Position numbers and translations under genes: made by a program. Under the pieces are notes generated by a model. That model saw nothing but the letters and a program-made list of their open reading frames with translations, was not told where the DNA came from and ran no database searches. A DNA stretch of 64,000 nt from Salticus scenicus (Eukaryota > Arthropoda > Arachnida > Araneae > Salticidae), in NCBI GenBank assembly GCA_963930645.1, contig OZ005649.1, forward strand, positions 379,335,887 through 379,399,886, written 5' to 3'. Each line of letters starts with the position of its first letter. Position 1 is the first letter of the stretch. Positions 47,030 through 57,872 of the stretch are shown in pieces.

Positions 47030-47679
47030 CAGTCATACATTTGGAACGCTTGCAAACGGCTTTGCAACTGGAAGTGTTTCATTTGTATGTACCCCAATAT
47101 TTTATTGTAAAATAAATTTTTAATAAACTATAACATTTAAATATTTATTAATTTAAAATTAAAAAAGTAAATAGAAAATAAATTACTTAGATTTTAATAA
47201 CCATTGATTTTAATAAAAACGAAAGAAAAGAGTTAAAAGAAGAGGGAGTGAAACTGAATAAAATATTGAGTGTCAAGAACATGCAAATTTAAAATTTTTA
47301 AACCTAACAATATTTCTGCTTTAATTCTCACTTACTTGTATTGATCATGTTTTATATTTTAACTCTCTCTCTCACTCTCTCTTGATTTTTCTTTTTAAAT
47401 ACTTGTTTCATTATTCAGTTTTATTTTCTCATTTATTTTCTGCTTTATCTGCTACGTTGTTTTTCGTTAAATAAGTTAATATAATTAAGCTAAATAAGCA
47501 AAATAAATCTCTCAAGTTGCTACAGATATTTCTGAGATCTTATATTACTCCTCAATGCTAATTAAAAGTAAAAATTTAAGAAAACTGATAAAGTACATGA
47601 TTGAAATATACGTGTATAAAATGCGTGGGGGGGGGGGGAAGGGATTTTACATTCCACAAAACCATCACATTTCTAACGT
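47030..47679. other. AT-rich non-coding stretch
   Basis: Contains a G-run near 47626-47638 and a CTCTCT tract near 47362-47381. No gene seen. Confidence 0.5.
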
Positions 47680-48450
47680 ATTGTTTTATTTGGAAAATTA
47701 AATTTATTTAAAAAAATTTTTAATTAATTAGTATCGTAAAAGAAATTTTATTTTTGAACTTTACATGGTTTCTCGAAAGATCACTGTAGTATATTATATT
47801 CTTATTTTTAAAAATTAAGTATATTTAAAAAAAAATTTAATTTAATCAGTATAGTGCAAACAAATTAAAATTTTCAACTTTTCGTGGTTTCACCAAATAT
47901 CATTTTAATTTATTATATATTTAGATTTTTTAAAACTAAATATATTTTTTAAGTCTTTCATGTAAAAAATATAGTACAAGAAGTTTGATTTTTAAACTTT
48001 GCTTGATTTCTCCAAAGATTTTTCTAATACATTATATTTAGATTATTAAAACTAAATGTATTTTTAAAAAGTTTAGTTTAATCAGTATAGAAACATTTTT
48101 TTTTTTTTTTAACTTTGCTTGATTTCTCGAATGATTATTTTAATGTATTATTATATTTTAATTTTTAATAATTAAATATATTGTTTAAATTTTTATTTTA
48201 ATTAGCACAGTAATAAATAAATAAATAAATATGCATGGTTTCTTCGTAGATTATACAAATTTATCATTATATTTGGATGTTTTAAAAATTTAATATACTT
48301 TTTAAAAATTTAATTTAGTCAATATAGTACAAGAAATTTATTTTTTTAATCTTTACTGGTGTTCTCGAAATATTATTCTAATATTTTATTATGTTTTGGT
48401 TTTAAAAACCAAATATATTTTTTAAATAGTCAATCAGTATAGTACAAAAA

Positions 48451-48489
<39 letters not shown>

Positions 48490-48770
48490 GTATGATCTCT
48501 CCTATGATTATTTTAATATATTATATTTGAATTTTTAAAAACTAAATATATTTTTAAAAAATAATAATTCAATCAGTTAGTAGAAGAATTTAAATTTTTC
48601 AACTTTGTATGATTTCTCCAAAGTAGTTTCTATTATTCTATTAGGATTTATAAAAACTATATTGTTTTAAAAATTTAATCTAAATTTTAAATTAATAGGT
48701 ATAGTATAAGAAATTTCATTTTTCAAATTTGCATGTTTTCTCCAAAAATTAAGTTTTAGAAAATCTTTGG
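47680..48770. repeat. AT-rich satellite array, unit about 118 bp, nine copies
   Basis: The phrase 'TTTGCTTGATTTCTCCAAAG' and variants recur near 47769, 47888, 48006, 48121, 48239, 48362, 48496, 48611 and 48737. 'AATCAGTATAGTACAA' recurs in step. Spacing varies from 115 to 134 bp because of poly-T expansions (for example 48452-48482). No coding capacity. Confidence 0.8.
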
Positions 48771-49014
48771 TTTCAAATCATTTCGAAAGATGGTAGCACC
48801 AGCTGGATTGATTACAAAGTTGACAGATTGAAAAACAGCTACCGGCGCTATTTATTCGTTTGCTAATTATTAAAATACACATCAGACATGTATGCTTCAC
48901 TCACGCTATTTATTGTATACTTTTATGCATTTATCTATTAGGAATAAAATCCTTCAAAAAATATTCATTCTTTGTGTCACTCGGCACTTCATCTACAGAT
49001 CAAGTATTCCATAC
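48771..49014. other. Non-coding stretch
   Basis: No gene seen. Confidence 0.4.
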
Positions 49015-49121
49015 TCGGAAATTCTAATACGCAAGCGCAAAGGACTGCTGGGTCTATAACACTTACCTGGCTGCCGGTTCTCTAACCACGGCCTAAATAA
49101 AAACAGCTCATTGGAAACATG

Positions 49122-49182
49122 TATTAAATCCCTGATGATGCTTTGATTTTTCAAAGCGAAAAGCTTTAGATGTTTTTAAAAT
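49122..49182 (+). ncRNA. Hammerhead-ribozyme-like motif
   Basis: CTGATGA (49132-49138), stem II GCTTTGA-TTTT-TCAAAGC (49140-49157), GAAA (49158-49161), then AGCTTTAGATG. The stem III remnant AAGCTT is self-complementary, as in dimer-acting minimal hammerheads. Stem I is weak in this copy (CC against GA), so activity is doubtful. Confidence 0.65.
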
Positions 49183-49455
49183 GTTTTTAAATAAAGTACA
49201 ATTTTAATAAACGTGTATTTAAAAGAGTTTTTAATCTTAATAAGAGTTTTCACCTAATCATATGAAAACACTAGAGACGATTTCATCCTCAAAGAAGCAA
49301 GGGCATTCGTACCTACTGAGGAATTTGAAGTGCCTTCTGTATTTGACTTCTGCAAAAAAACGTCATTTGTTAAAGTTTAGAGTAGTGCTTTTAAGTACAG
49401 AAAAGGAGCAAAAATATAAAAGATATATATTATATTATATATATATATATATATA

Positions 49456-51038
49456 CTAGCAGGCTTTGCCCGCTTCGCTGGACATTAAACTTAAATGAGT
49501 TGTCAAAATCCCATATTTTTATTAATAACCTAAGTTCTCGCTGTGATTGGTAGAGGTTTAAACGCTCGCAACGTGAGGAGTTTGGGTCCCCACTGTCTTC
49601 GACACAACTTATCCACTTCTTACTCCCCCACCCTCAGCGGGTGAGCTCGAAGTTTTGCAAAATCCCACTAATATGCATAATGCGTACACTTAATCAATAT
49701 CCAAACACGAAAATTCGCCATTCTAAGATAATTCAAAGCGAACTTAAACGGAAAAACATGTTTTTACACATGTTTATTGCCCTCCGACTCCGAGAAGGTG
49801 TGTGTGTGTGCGGGGGGGGGGGATTTCGAATTTCGTGAAATCCAGTTACAATAAGTGCCGGATGCATACAAACAATTTACGCACCAAATTTCGTGACCAC
49901 AGAAGTCTTTAATAGAAAATATTATAAATAAATAAATACAAAAAGCACAGCTTTAGTATGGGAACCCTTTGGTGACTTTAAATATTTTAAGCCATTTTTG
50001 CGATGAACTGAATTGGCTATCTCAATTGTGCAATTAAAGATCTTGGCGAGAAACGTCCGAGCTACTTCGGTGCCGAATTTTAAATTTTGCCAAAGGGATC
50101 CAATACTAAAGCTGTTCCATATCGAATCTGGGTTGAAAACGGAAAAAGGGTAAAATAAATTAGAAATATCAGACCTGTATTTATAAATTTGATACCGAAT
50201 GAAAGGGGCGATTTTGCTGAATCTAGGGGTTCAAACAGTTTTTCGATGCGACAATTAGATTTTTAAAAAATAACTAAAGTATGAAATTTAAGTGGCAACG
50301 GAAAAACGGAAAAAGGAAAAAATAAATTAGAAATATCAGACCTATCATTACCAATTCAGTACCAAATGAAAGAGGGGATTTTTCTGATGAATGGGGTGTA
50401 AACAGTTTTTCGATACGACAATTTGATTTTTTAAAATTAACTAAAGTATGAAACTTAGATGGCAACACTTCATTTCAATCTTTTCATAACTTGTAGTGCG
50501 AATCACGTGAATAAAAAAGTCTTTGACTTAAAAATTTACTTTCATATTTTATTTTTCCATTCAAAGCGTTTTAGTGAAAAAATATTTATGGCGCATGCGC
50601 AGGCGTTTTTTACCTACAATTTAAACACTAATCATAATTTTGAAAATTTCTATAGATATAATTTTAAGTAGGGTGAAGACCTAAATTTCTGCCAAGCGAC
50701 GTTGAATTCCGTCCAGCCGTTCTCGAGTGATGCCCGGACAAACGTGTTTTAATCTTTTACCCCCTAGGGGGGGAACGGGGGGAATTTCTGAAAAGTTGAT
50801 AGATATAATTTTAAGTTGGGTAAAGACCTAAATTCCTGCCAAGCGCGGTTGAATTCCGTCCAGCCGTTCTCAAGTGATGCCCGGACAAAAAAAGCGACAT
50901 TCGGACACGATGACACACACGCAGGCAAAATTTTCTGAAGTCATTTTCGGCTTTCATGGTGTGTGAAACGTGAAGATATCGCAAAATTTTTCGATTCCGA
51001 CAAATTTACAGACAAAACTCTGATTTTATTAATATAGA
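49456..51038 (-). mobile_element. Non-autonomous Helitron inserted in the PLE
   Basis: On the minus strand it starts TC (51038-51037) after A and ends CTAG (49459-49456) followed by T. The 3' hairpin end is nearly identical to those at 3995-5152 and 20480-21927. The interior has two tandem duplications: about 166 bp (50135-50300 and 50301-50466) and about 148 bp (from 50652 and 50800, with 'TCCGTCCAGCCGTTCTC'). ORFs at 49641-49838, 50274-50468 and 50459-50671 are not genes. Confidence 0.8.
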
Positions 51039-51054
51039 TATATATATATAGTAA

Positions 51055-51771
51055 TAAAGAAAGTGATAAAGATTTCTTCGTTAATTTGTTTAAGTTCGTC
51101 GTTCCAGAGAACTATCTATATGAGGGAAATAAAGTGTTCAAACATGTTTTCGGAATCCCAATGGGGGGGGGGGGAGTTTCAGCCCTATACTAGCTGATAT
51201 TTACTTACATATTTATGAAAAGAACAATCATTTAAACAGAGAAACTTTATGTTGTAGATATATCGATGACCTAGTATTGATAAGGTTGAATGGTGAAAAT
51301 ACAGATATTGATTTTCAGTACTACCCTAAGAATTTAAAACTAGAACCCACCCTCCTCAATGAATTGTAAAAATATAAATTATTTAGACGTAAATATAAAA
51401 TTAGAGAATGATAATTTGGACAAAATTTATGATAATTTATGACAGAAGAAAAGACTTTAATTTTAAAACAATAAAGCTAATACATTTTACATCTAACGTA
51501 CATATTTCAGTTAAAAAGAATGTATTTAGAAATGGTTTAATACGTATTGCTAGATTAAATTCAGACTTGGAAGAGATGTTTGAGGATGTGGTAGAATGGT
51601 GTCGTCAGAGCATAGCTCAGGGTTTCCATAGAGATTTGGTGAAAAGTATGACGTACCAATTCGTGAATCAGTATAAAAGGAGTACTGAGCTGAAAATGTT
51701 GTTTGAAAGGAGGGATGGGTTAGAGAATTGGTTCCATGAGTTTTTTTTCATTTGGTCTTGACAGGTGAGGG
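51055..51771 (+). pseudogene. Reverse transcriptase of a Penelope-like or related retroelement (broken)
   Basis: Plus-strand text in three frames, in order: 'LFKFVVPENYLYEGNKVFKH', 'VFGIPMG' then a G-run, 'SPILADIYLHIYEKNNHL', 'CRYIDDLVLI' (catalytic YIDD box), 'NYLDVNIKLENDN', then 51408-51761: 'YDRRKDFNFKTIKLIHFTSN', 'NGLIRIARLNSDLEEMF', 'QGFHRDLVKSMTYQFVNQY'. The PMG and R-Y-x-DD motifs fit PLE-type RTs; a YxDD RT of another non-LTR group is an alternative. Frame breaks lie at the G-run near 51163-51174 and near 51367 and 51435. Not functional. Confidence 0.7.
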
Positions 51772-52136
51772 GAACGTTGCATGCGTAAAACTAGTTTAAC
51801 CCTTCAGTGCATGTTGTAAGCCATGCCGCCTGTCTCCATATTAATTTTAATTTCGCTCTGTTTCATTTTTAGTTTTGGTTTATGGTAAAGATATTTTTCG
51901 TACTCTATTTGGTTTTAGTTTGTTTGTTAATTTCGTTAAGTTTTTGTTGACTTGTTTTATTCTTGAATTTTATGTTTAAATATGAGTTCGGTTTTGCCTT
52001 TCAATGTGATATATATATATATATATATAAATGTTGCTTAAAAATTTGTAAAATGTTGTTTCTAGTAAAAAAAAAAAAAGAACACAATTGAGCTTAAAAT
52101 AGTAAAAAGGTATAAACACCCAAGAGATAACTCATT

Positions 52137-52198
<62 letters not shown>

Positions 52199-53439
52199 TT
52201 GTTTATGAAATATAATATTATAGCAAGTAAATTTATTTGATAATTTTGAATAGTATTTAGATTAATTGTTTACTCTGTTTACTTTTTATGACATACGTGG
52301 AACTTACTTAACAAAAGCACACCATTTTCTTTAATTAGGTCTTAAAAATTTAATTTAATGATAAAAACCAGAATGTTAAATGTAAGTCTAAAGTGATGTT
52401 TATCTAGGAAATATTTGCATATTTATATACTTAAAAGAAATGTACTTAAAAAAATAGTAATAATAATATTAATCACTCTAATACAGGTTACAGCATAATC
52501 AAACAGAATTTACTAACATTTTTTATTTTCTTTCATTTTGAGAAAATGCATTTTTTTTTTTTTTTTTACTTCTCTATGCATCATTTCTCCACTATCAACC
52601 GTCTTTTATTCTTTTCCCCAACAGAAGTGACATTTATTGAGTGTGGCATCGCCTAATGGAAGTTTCTTTCTTGCGATGAGGTTCCAATAAAGTTGTACTT
52701 AAAGTATTTCGGGTTTGAAAAAACGTTACCTTCTCGTAAATTACAGAATCCGACGTCCAGTAATTGAAGTTTGGATTAAATAAGCAGGTGCGAATAGCTT
52801 TTTCCTGGATTAGATATGTTTTGTCCCAACAACTTATTATTACGGAAAATAAGTATTTAGAAACGTCAACGAAACTCTTTCTTCTTTAGAAATGACATAT
52901 TTGGTATTGAGAATAATAACCGATATTTCTTTTTGTAAAATTTATTTATATTCATAAAAAAAAGTGTATAAATTAAAGTCGATATCATTAATACTTGTTT
53001 ATATATTCACTATATATCTTTTACAATAAAAATATTTAGTATTTAATCTATAAATGCGTCTAACATGACAAAAAAACATATCTATTTGGTTCTGATGTGC
53101 AAACTTTTTAAAGTTACATACATGCATATTTCCTTTACAGGGAAATCATCTAATCTATGCTAAAACAGTTTTACGTTTAGACAGATGCATATAGATAAAA
53201 TGAGTTATGTGACTTGCATAAATGCCAAGAATTCCGTTTTTCAAGGGAGACTTCATACAGGAAATCTTTTCTATTTGTTTTCAATTTATTTAATAGTCGA
53301 AAGAATGTGTGACAGATAGTTAAAAAAAAAAAAGTGGTGATAAATCTAATTTAAAAAATACAAACGTTGGCAGGTATGCAATAGCATTGCGTTACGTTAA
53401 CTTATACAGCGCAATCCGTGCTCGGGTTATTTTTTGTTT
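51772..53439. other. AT-rich stretch with (AT)n microsatellite
   Basis: A long (AT)n tract spans about 52143-52195, with a shorter one near 52009-52028. Poly-T lies near 52551-52567. No gene or element recognised. Confidence 0.55.
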
Positions 53440-53700
53440 TACTTTCTTTTACCCATGTGTGGTAGATAAAGTATGTTTTTTAGTAAATTTTTCGAAATCG
53501 AGTTTTTTTCCCTACACGTAGATGTTTTAAGGTCCCCTGAAAACAACTTTTTTTTTTTTTTTTTTAACGGTTGGTCTCGGAGTGCGTTTGCAATCAGAAT
53601 AGGGAGTAGTAGGAAGTTCCAACGTGGTATTTTAAATCGGTATCATCGTATATTGCTACACTAAACGTTTCAATGATTTTTAAAAAAATGTATACAGGAA
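53440..53700 (+). repeat. Hairpin-ended repeat, copy F3
   Basis: Hairpin TACTTTCTTTTACCC (53440-53454) against GGTAGATAAAGTA (53461-53473), followed inward by 'GTTTTAAGGTCCCCTGAAAA' and 'AACGGTTGGTCT', as in the other members. The right limit is uncertain. The ORF 53473-53664 is not a gene. Confidence 0.55.
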
Positions 53701-55369
53701 CATTCTAAAAAAAAAAAAAAAAAAGCAAAGAAAAAATAATTTTTATCGGATCCTTTTCTTTTACTAAAAGAAATGATCTTCTCATCTTCATAAATATTCT
53801 AAGCATATTACTTTTTATTTATTTTTAAGCATAATATATTAGTTCAATATTATTCAACTAAAGAAAATCAAATATAAAAGAGAAAAAAAACAGAGAATCG
53901 GATCCAATTAGAGGGAAACGTAATTACTAGCGGCGATGGATAAAAAATGCAGTAAAATAAATACAATATGTTCTAAGTATTTAGAAAAAAAGTAAGAACA
54001 AGTTTTCTATAGGAAACTTTCAGAAGATAGCAAATTAAATCTAAAACCTTTAGTCTATAGTATTTTTAAAAAGAAACGTTGACATTATTTCATTAAAATA
54101 CGTCATGTGTTGCATTAATGCAGGAATTAGGAAGATATTTCTTATAGCTGCTTTAAAAATATTTTTGAATATTTTATTTAGGGATATTGCTATTATATTA
54201 TTTCTTATCAATACTTCTGATAATAATTCAGGATAATTTTTTTTGAATAATACTATGATAATTTTTTTTTATAAATTATTAAATCTGCTCTCTATAATTA
54301 CCAAAAAAAAAAAAAAAAAAAAACTTTAATTATTTTAACTAGTAATATCCAAATAATGTTACATTAAATATAGTTTAAGAATGGAAAATATAAAAGCAAC
54401 ATTTTTAATACTAAATTTTATAAGCTTTGAATTTTTATATGCCGGAACATTGTTGTCAATTTTTAAAACTTTCTATTTAAGACTATCTAAATTGGGATAT
54501 TTTTAAGCCCAATTTAGATAGTTAATTAGTTTTTTATTTTTTCTCATTTTTGTCCATGGGAAACCCTCATCAAAAATTGTACAGATATCTCAAAAATTCT
54601 GAGTTATATTTACTGTCAACATATTAATTAACATTCGGTAAAATTGTTAGTACCCGCCCCTTTTTCATCTCAGTCTTTTTTAGAGCCTTTTTCATAGTAA
54701 ATACATTCGGAGACATTTTTCTAAAATAAAGTGGTGTGGAAAAATCAGCTTCTAATAATTTTTCAAAGTATTAATTAGTATGGCAGGCATGGTTATACTT
54801 CATTTTTAACGAAATGTTTTCACAGAATACGATAGCTAAATTTGAAGTCAGTCAATCTGAAATTCCACAGACAATTTTGATCGATCTTAACACATCAGAG
54901 AGATTTTTGTCGTTCAGAATTTAACCCGCACCTGATATGTAACACTGAAAAAAAATTTAATATACCATAAAAATCAGATTTTCTTACACTGAAAATTGAA
55001 AAAAAAAATTATATGTTGAATAGAGACCTCCGATATTTGGGGTATTCAATATGAAAATTTATAGTACAATTAAAATAATTTGGATATGCATATCTTTAGT
55101 TAACGACATTATTATATAAGTTATGTAGCTAGATATATATTTATATCAAAATATTTATGCTTGTTATTATAATTATTCTAAACATGCTCTGCTTTCACGG
55201 GACTTGCTGAAAACTAAACTCGACCCACAGCGAAAATTTCAAGAAACACTATCCGCAAGAAAAATATTTAGTCGACCTTAGCCAAACAAACATACGAAGT
55301 ATTACCTATATAAATATTTTTCTAACGTGGTTTAGTTACAATTAAATTTTGTCGGAATGATACGATATT
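53701..55369. other. AT-rich non-coding stretch with a perfect hairpin
   Basis: No gene seen. A perfect 15-bp stem (ACTATCTAAATTGGG at 54482-54496 with CCCAATTTAGATAGT at 54508-54522) has an 11-base loop; it has no T-run or coding context that would make it a terminator. Poly-A lies near 54301-54322. Confidence 0.5.
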
Positions 55370-55960
55370 GAGGTCATGGGGGAATAATTTTTTACATTCA
55401 GTACGTAAGCTAAACTAAATAATCTGGTGTGTCACCCTCACGACTTTCTCTTACCCTGAAATTTAATACTATAAATACAGATAGGAGATTAAAGGGTAAG
55501 ATACGAGTACTGTTATGCAAACCTATGTTAAAACTATTCAGATAAAGCTACAGAACAGCTTTATTTGACAAGTAAGTCTGTGTGAGGTGGGGGGGGGTAT
55601 ACTGTCTCCCTCAACCCCCCGTTTCATTACTGGACCTACACTTATATAGAAATTAAATCTGTTATTAAAATTAAAATGTCACTTAAAGTTACTCAGACAA
55701 CTTTCACTATCAACATTTCGTGAAACTTTTCAGGCTTGATCAAGCTTTTCCAGCAACAAACTTATGTTAACTTCGAAATACAACACTTCGTTTTATTACT
55801 GTATCTACATTTATATAGAACTCATATCTGTTATTAAATTCAAATGTTCAATTAAAATTATTCAGGGAACTTCCACACCAACATTCCTTGAAACTTATCA
55901 ATCTTGATCAAACTTTTCCGATAACATACGTATTAACTTCAAAATACAACATTTTCATCG
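55370..55960. repeat. Dispersed repeat plus 169-bp tandem duplication
   Basis: 55419-55500 matches 29925-30005. Copies at 55621-55789 and 55790-55957 are a tandem pair sharing 'TTATATAGAA', 'TTCGTGAAAC'/'CCTTGAAAC' and 'CTTGATCAA'. Non-coding. Confidence 0.65.
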
Positions 55961-56499
55961 CCTGAAATTATTTGTTTTTAATTTACTCTAACAGACACAA
56001 ACGAAGAGCAAACGTTAAAAACTTTACTTCAGTGTTCAGGAAGCCTCAAAATATGTACATATACAAAAAACCAAGTGAGAAATATTTAGATTAAAAAAAA
56101 TATATTATTTACCAAATGGCTATGAAAAACTAATTTCAATTCCTGAGCCACTTTCCTGGCCATGGTAAAATATTACAGTAAAGCACTTAGTTTGTATGCA
56201 GCACTAACAATGAAAAAGAATATTATGGTTTCAATATTGGTAGCCCTGTGTATATTATAAAAGTTGTGTACACATCACATAGTAGATGTAAATATAATCC
56301 TATATTAATAACACACAGCACAATCTGAGGTACACTTTCACTAATTTTCAAGTACTGTCGCACTATAATCTAGTTCTTTTGTGTACTCTGTAAACGAACA
56401 GTGAATTATTTCTGTACCATATTCTACATGAAACATGATTTTATATATATAAAAAATATATATTCGTTTTATTTGGTTCAATGAAAAGTTTAATGTAGC

Positions 56500-56723
56500 A
56501 TGCGTATATCATACACATTTAGAATACAAAGTTTCGACTTTCTGCTATAATTTTTTTTGGGATATGATGATAGCAGACAGACGCACAGACAGACACACAG
56601 ACCAACCACTAAAAGCATGATTTTTGAATTCAGGGAACCTCAAAACGTGTAAATATAACAAAAACATTTCGAAAATTTGACTCAAAAGCAGTACTTTCTC
56701 TACCTCATGAGAAAGAGAAAGTA
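56500..56723 (-). repeat. Hairpin-ended repeat, copy F4
   Basis: Hairpin TACTTTCTC (56692-56700) with GAGAAAGTA (56715-56723). Inward on the minus strand come 'GTTTTGAGGTTCCCTGAATT', a stretch with AAATC, then CTGTCTGTGCG-type repeats, as in copy F1. Confidence 0.55.
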
Positions 56724-56892
56724 AAAAATAAATAAAAACACTGTTTATGTTTATCTACAAATATATTAAACTAACCAACATCGAAGCTATTTGAGCTATT
56801 TGTGCACTGTGAATGGCAACAACTGAATGTAAATAAATTAAATAAAACACTTTAAAACACGTATATAAGTTTTAAAAACATATATTTAATTA

Positions 56893-56952
56893 AAAGACGC
56901 ATATTTCTAAGCTTTTCGCCCTGAAAATCAGGGCATCATCAGGAAGTCTACA
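56893..56952 (-). ncRNA. Hammerhead-ribozyme-like motif with GC-rich stem II
   Basis: Minus strand: AGAC-TTC-CTGATGA (56942-56936), stem II GCCCTGA-TTT-TCAGGGC (56934-56918), GAAA (56917-56914), then AGCTTA-GAA. The stem III remnant AAGCTT is self-complementary and the cleavage base would be A. Stem I can form by TTC/GAA and AGAC/GTCT. Relative to 49140-49157 the stem II bases differ at two positions on each side, with pairing retained. Confidence 0.75.
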
Positions 56953-57155
56953 TGATTTTACATAATGTGCAGCTGTTGTTACAAATATATATCTTATAAA
57001 TCAGGTTACAGCTACAGTTACATCGCTACTTTAATACAAAAAAATGTTTTAGTTCATTGGTTGGAGCCATTGTACATTAACACCGAGGTAACACTTGATT
57101 ACTGCAACTTGCGTTAGAAAAGTCAGTTTTGGAAAAGGCTGGCGTGGTGGTAACA

Positions 57156-57400
57156 TCAAGGTAAAAAACTTGTCGAGCAGTGGTAGTGAATGGAAGTGAT
57201 TCTTCTGGAGGAGTCAATGGAGGGGAGCTTTAACACTGGATTGGCGTTAACAACTGATGGAAGAAACTTGTACGAAAACTTGTAGTGAGAAAGAATCAAA
57301 CCATGAAGACAAACTGTGGATGGGAACATGAAATTTGAAGTGGCGGTAACTATCGTTGGAGAAGGATGCAGCATCGTCCTTAGAAACTTAAATGAAACTT
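57156..57400 (-). other. PLE 3' region
   Basis: Lies between the endonuclease and the hammerhead terminus. It has the reading 57156-57374 that superficially resembles the mirror ORFs at 45359-46001 ('PTIVT' near both starts). I do not regard it as a gene. Confidence 0.4.
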
Positions 57401-57498
57401 GAAATTGATGAGGTTACATATTCTTTTGGAAAAATATAAATGCAAGTTAAATATCTGGTTGTGTAATATGTTTTCAAATTAGGTAGGATGGTTGTATG

Positions 57499-57556
57499 GT
57501 TGGGTTTTACGTCGCACTAGTGTTGCGCAGATGAGCAATTGGCGACAATTTTAGGT
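57499..57556 (-). repeat. SINE 3'-end fragment
   Basis: 'GGTTGGGTTTTACGTCGCAC' and 'AGTGTTGCGC' match the 3' end of the SINE at 42267-42566. Only about 60 bp are kept. Confidence 0.55.
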
Positions 57557-57620
57557 AGGAAAGCCGAATCTTTAGAATTAATAACATTATTACATTTTAC
57601 AATATTTACAGCTTCTGAAA

Positions 57621-57872
57621 TTAAGAGTTCAGATATATTTTATTTTGTGGAGTTGAAATTATTTCTGCTTGATCCCATAAGGGTATAGCGCCGGAGTTAT
57701 TGTAAATGAAATTAACAATTGCAGAACTTCTTTCTTCTTTTACATTTCTGATATGTTCCTGGATTATTCTATTAAGAGTTCTTTTAGTTTGTCCAATATA
57801 GAAAAAAATGTCATTAATCACTTGTATCGGAATTTTATACACCCCTCCAGTGGGCAGTATGGTCAGGGTCAT
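57621..57872 (-). pseudogene. GIY-YIG endonuclease domain of a Penelope-like element
   Basis: The 83-aa open stretch contains 'GVYKIPIQVINDIFFYIGQT' (the GIY...YIG core, here GVY and YIG), 'KRTLNRIIQEHIRNVK' with the conserved R and H, 'SSAIVNFIYNNSG' and 'QAEIISTPQNKIYLNS', as in PLE endonucleases. In PLEs this domain nicks target DNA for retrotransposition. The CxxC zinc-binding pair usually between GIY and YIG is lost. Upstream RT text ('YIFRKFHIVIPYSSLLTIK', 'QLCVNDPDHTAHW') is in another frame, so the ORF is broken. Confidence 0.85.

Larger units (their letters stand above)
49105..51771 (+). mobile_element. Penelope-like element (PLE) split by a Helitron
   Basis: A hammerhead-bearing terminus (49105-49240) is followed by a short open stretch, then the Helitron at 49456-51038, then plus-strand reverse-transcriptase sequence from 51055 to 51771. 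PLEs are known to carry hammerhead motifs in their terminal repeats and an RT related to telomerase, often with a GIY-YIG endonuclease. No endonuclease is found downstream here, so this copy is truncated. That the terminus and the RT belong to one insertion is inference from orientation and spacing. Confidence 0.55.

Noticed and set aside
47680..48770. CRISPR-like array
   Set aside because: Units are long, diverged along their whole length and lack repeat-spacer alternation.
51408..51761. 117-aa ORF as an independent host gene
   Set aside because: It continues the reverse transcriptase text of the preceding sequence in another frame and matches the post-YIDD region of such enzymes.
54482..54522. 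Perfect 15-bp hairpin as a terminator
   Set aside because: This is eukaryotic DNA with no adjacent gene; rho-independent termination does not apply and no other function is evident.
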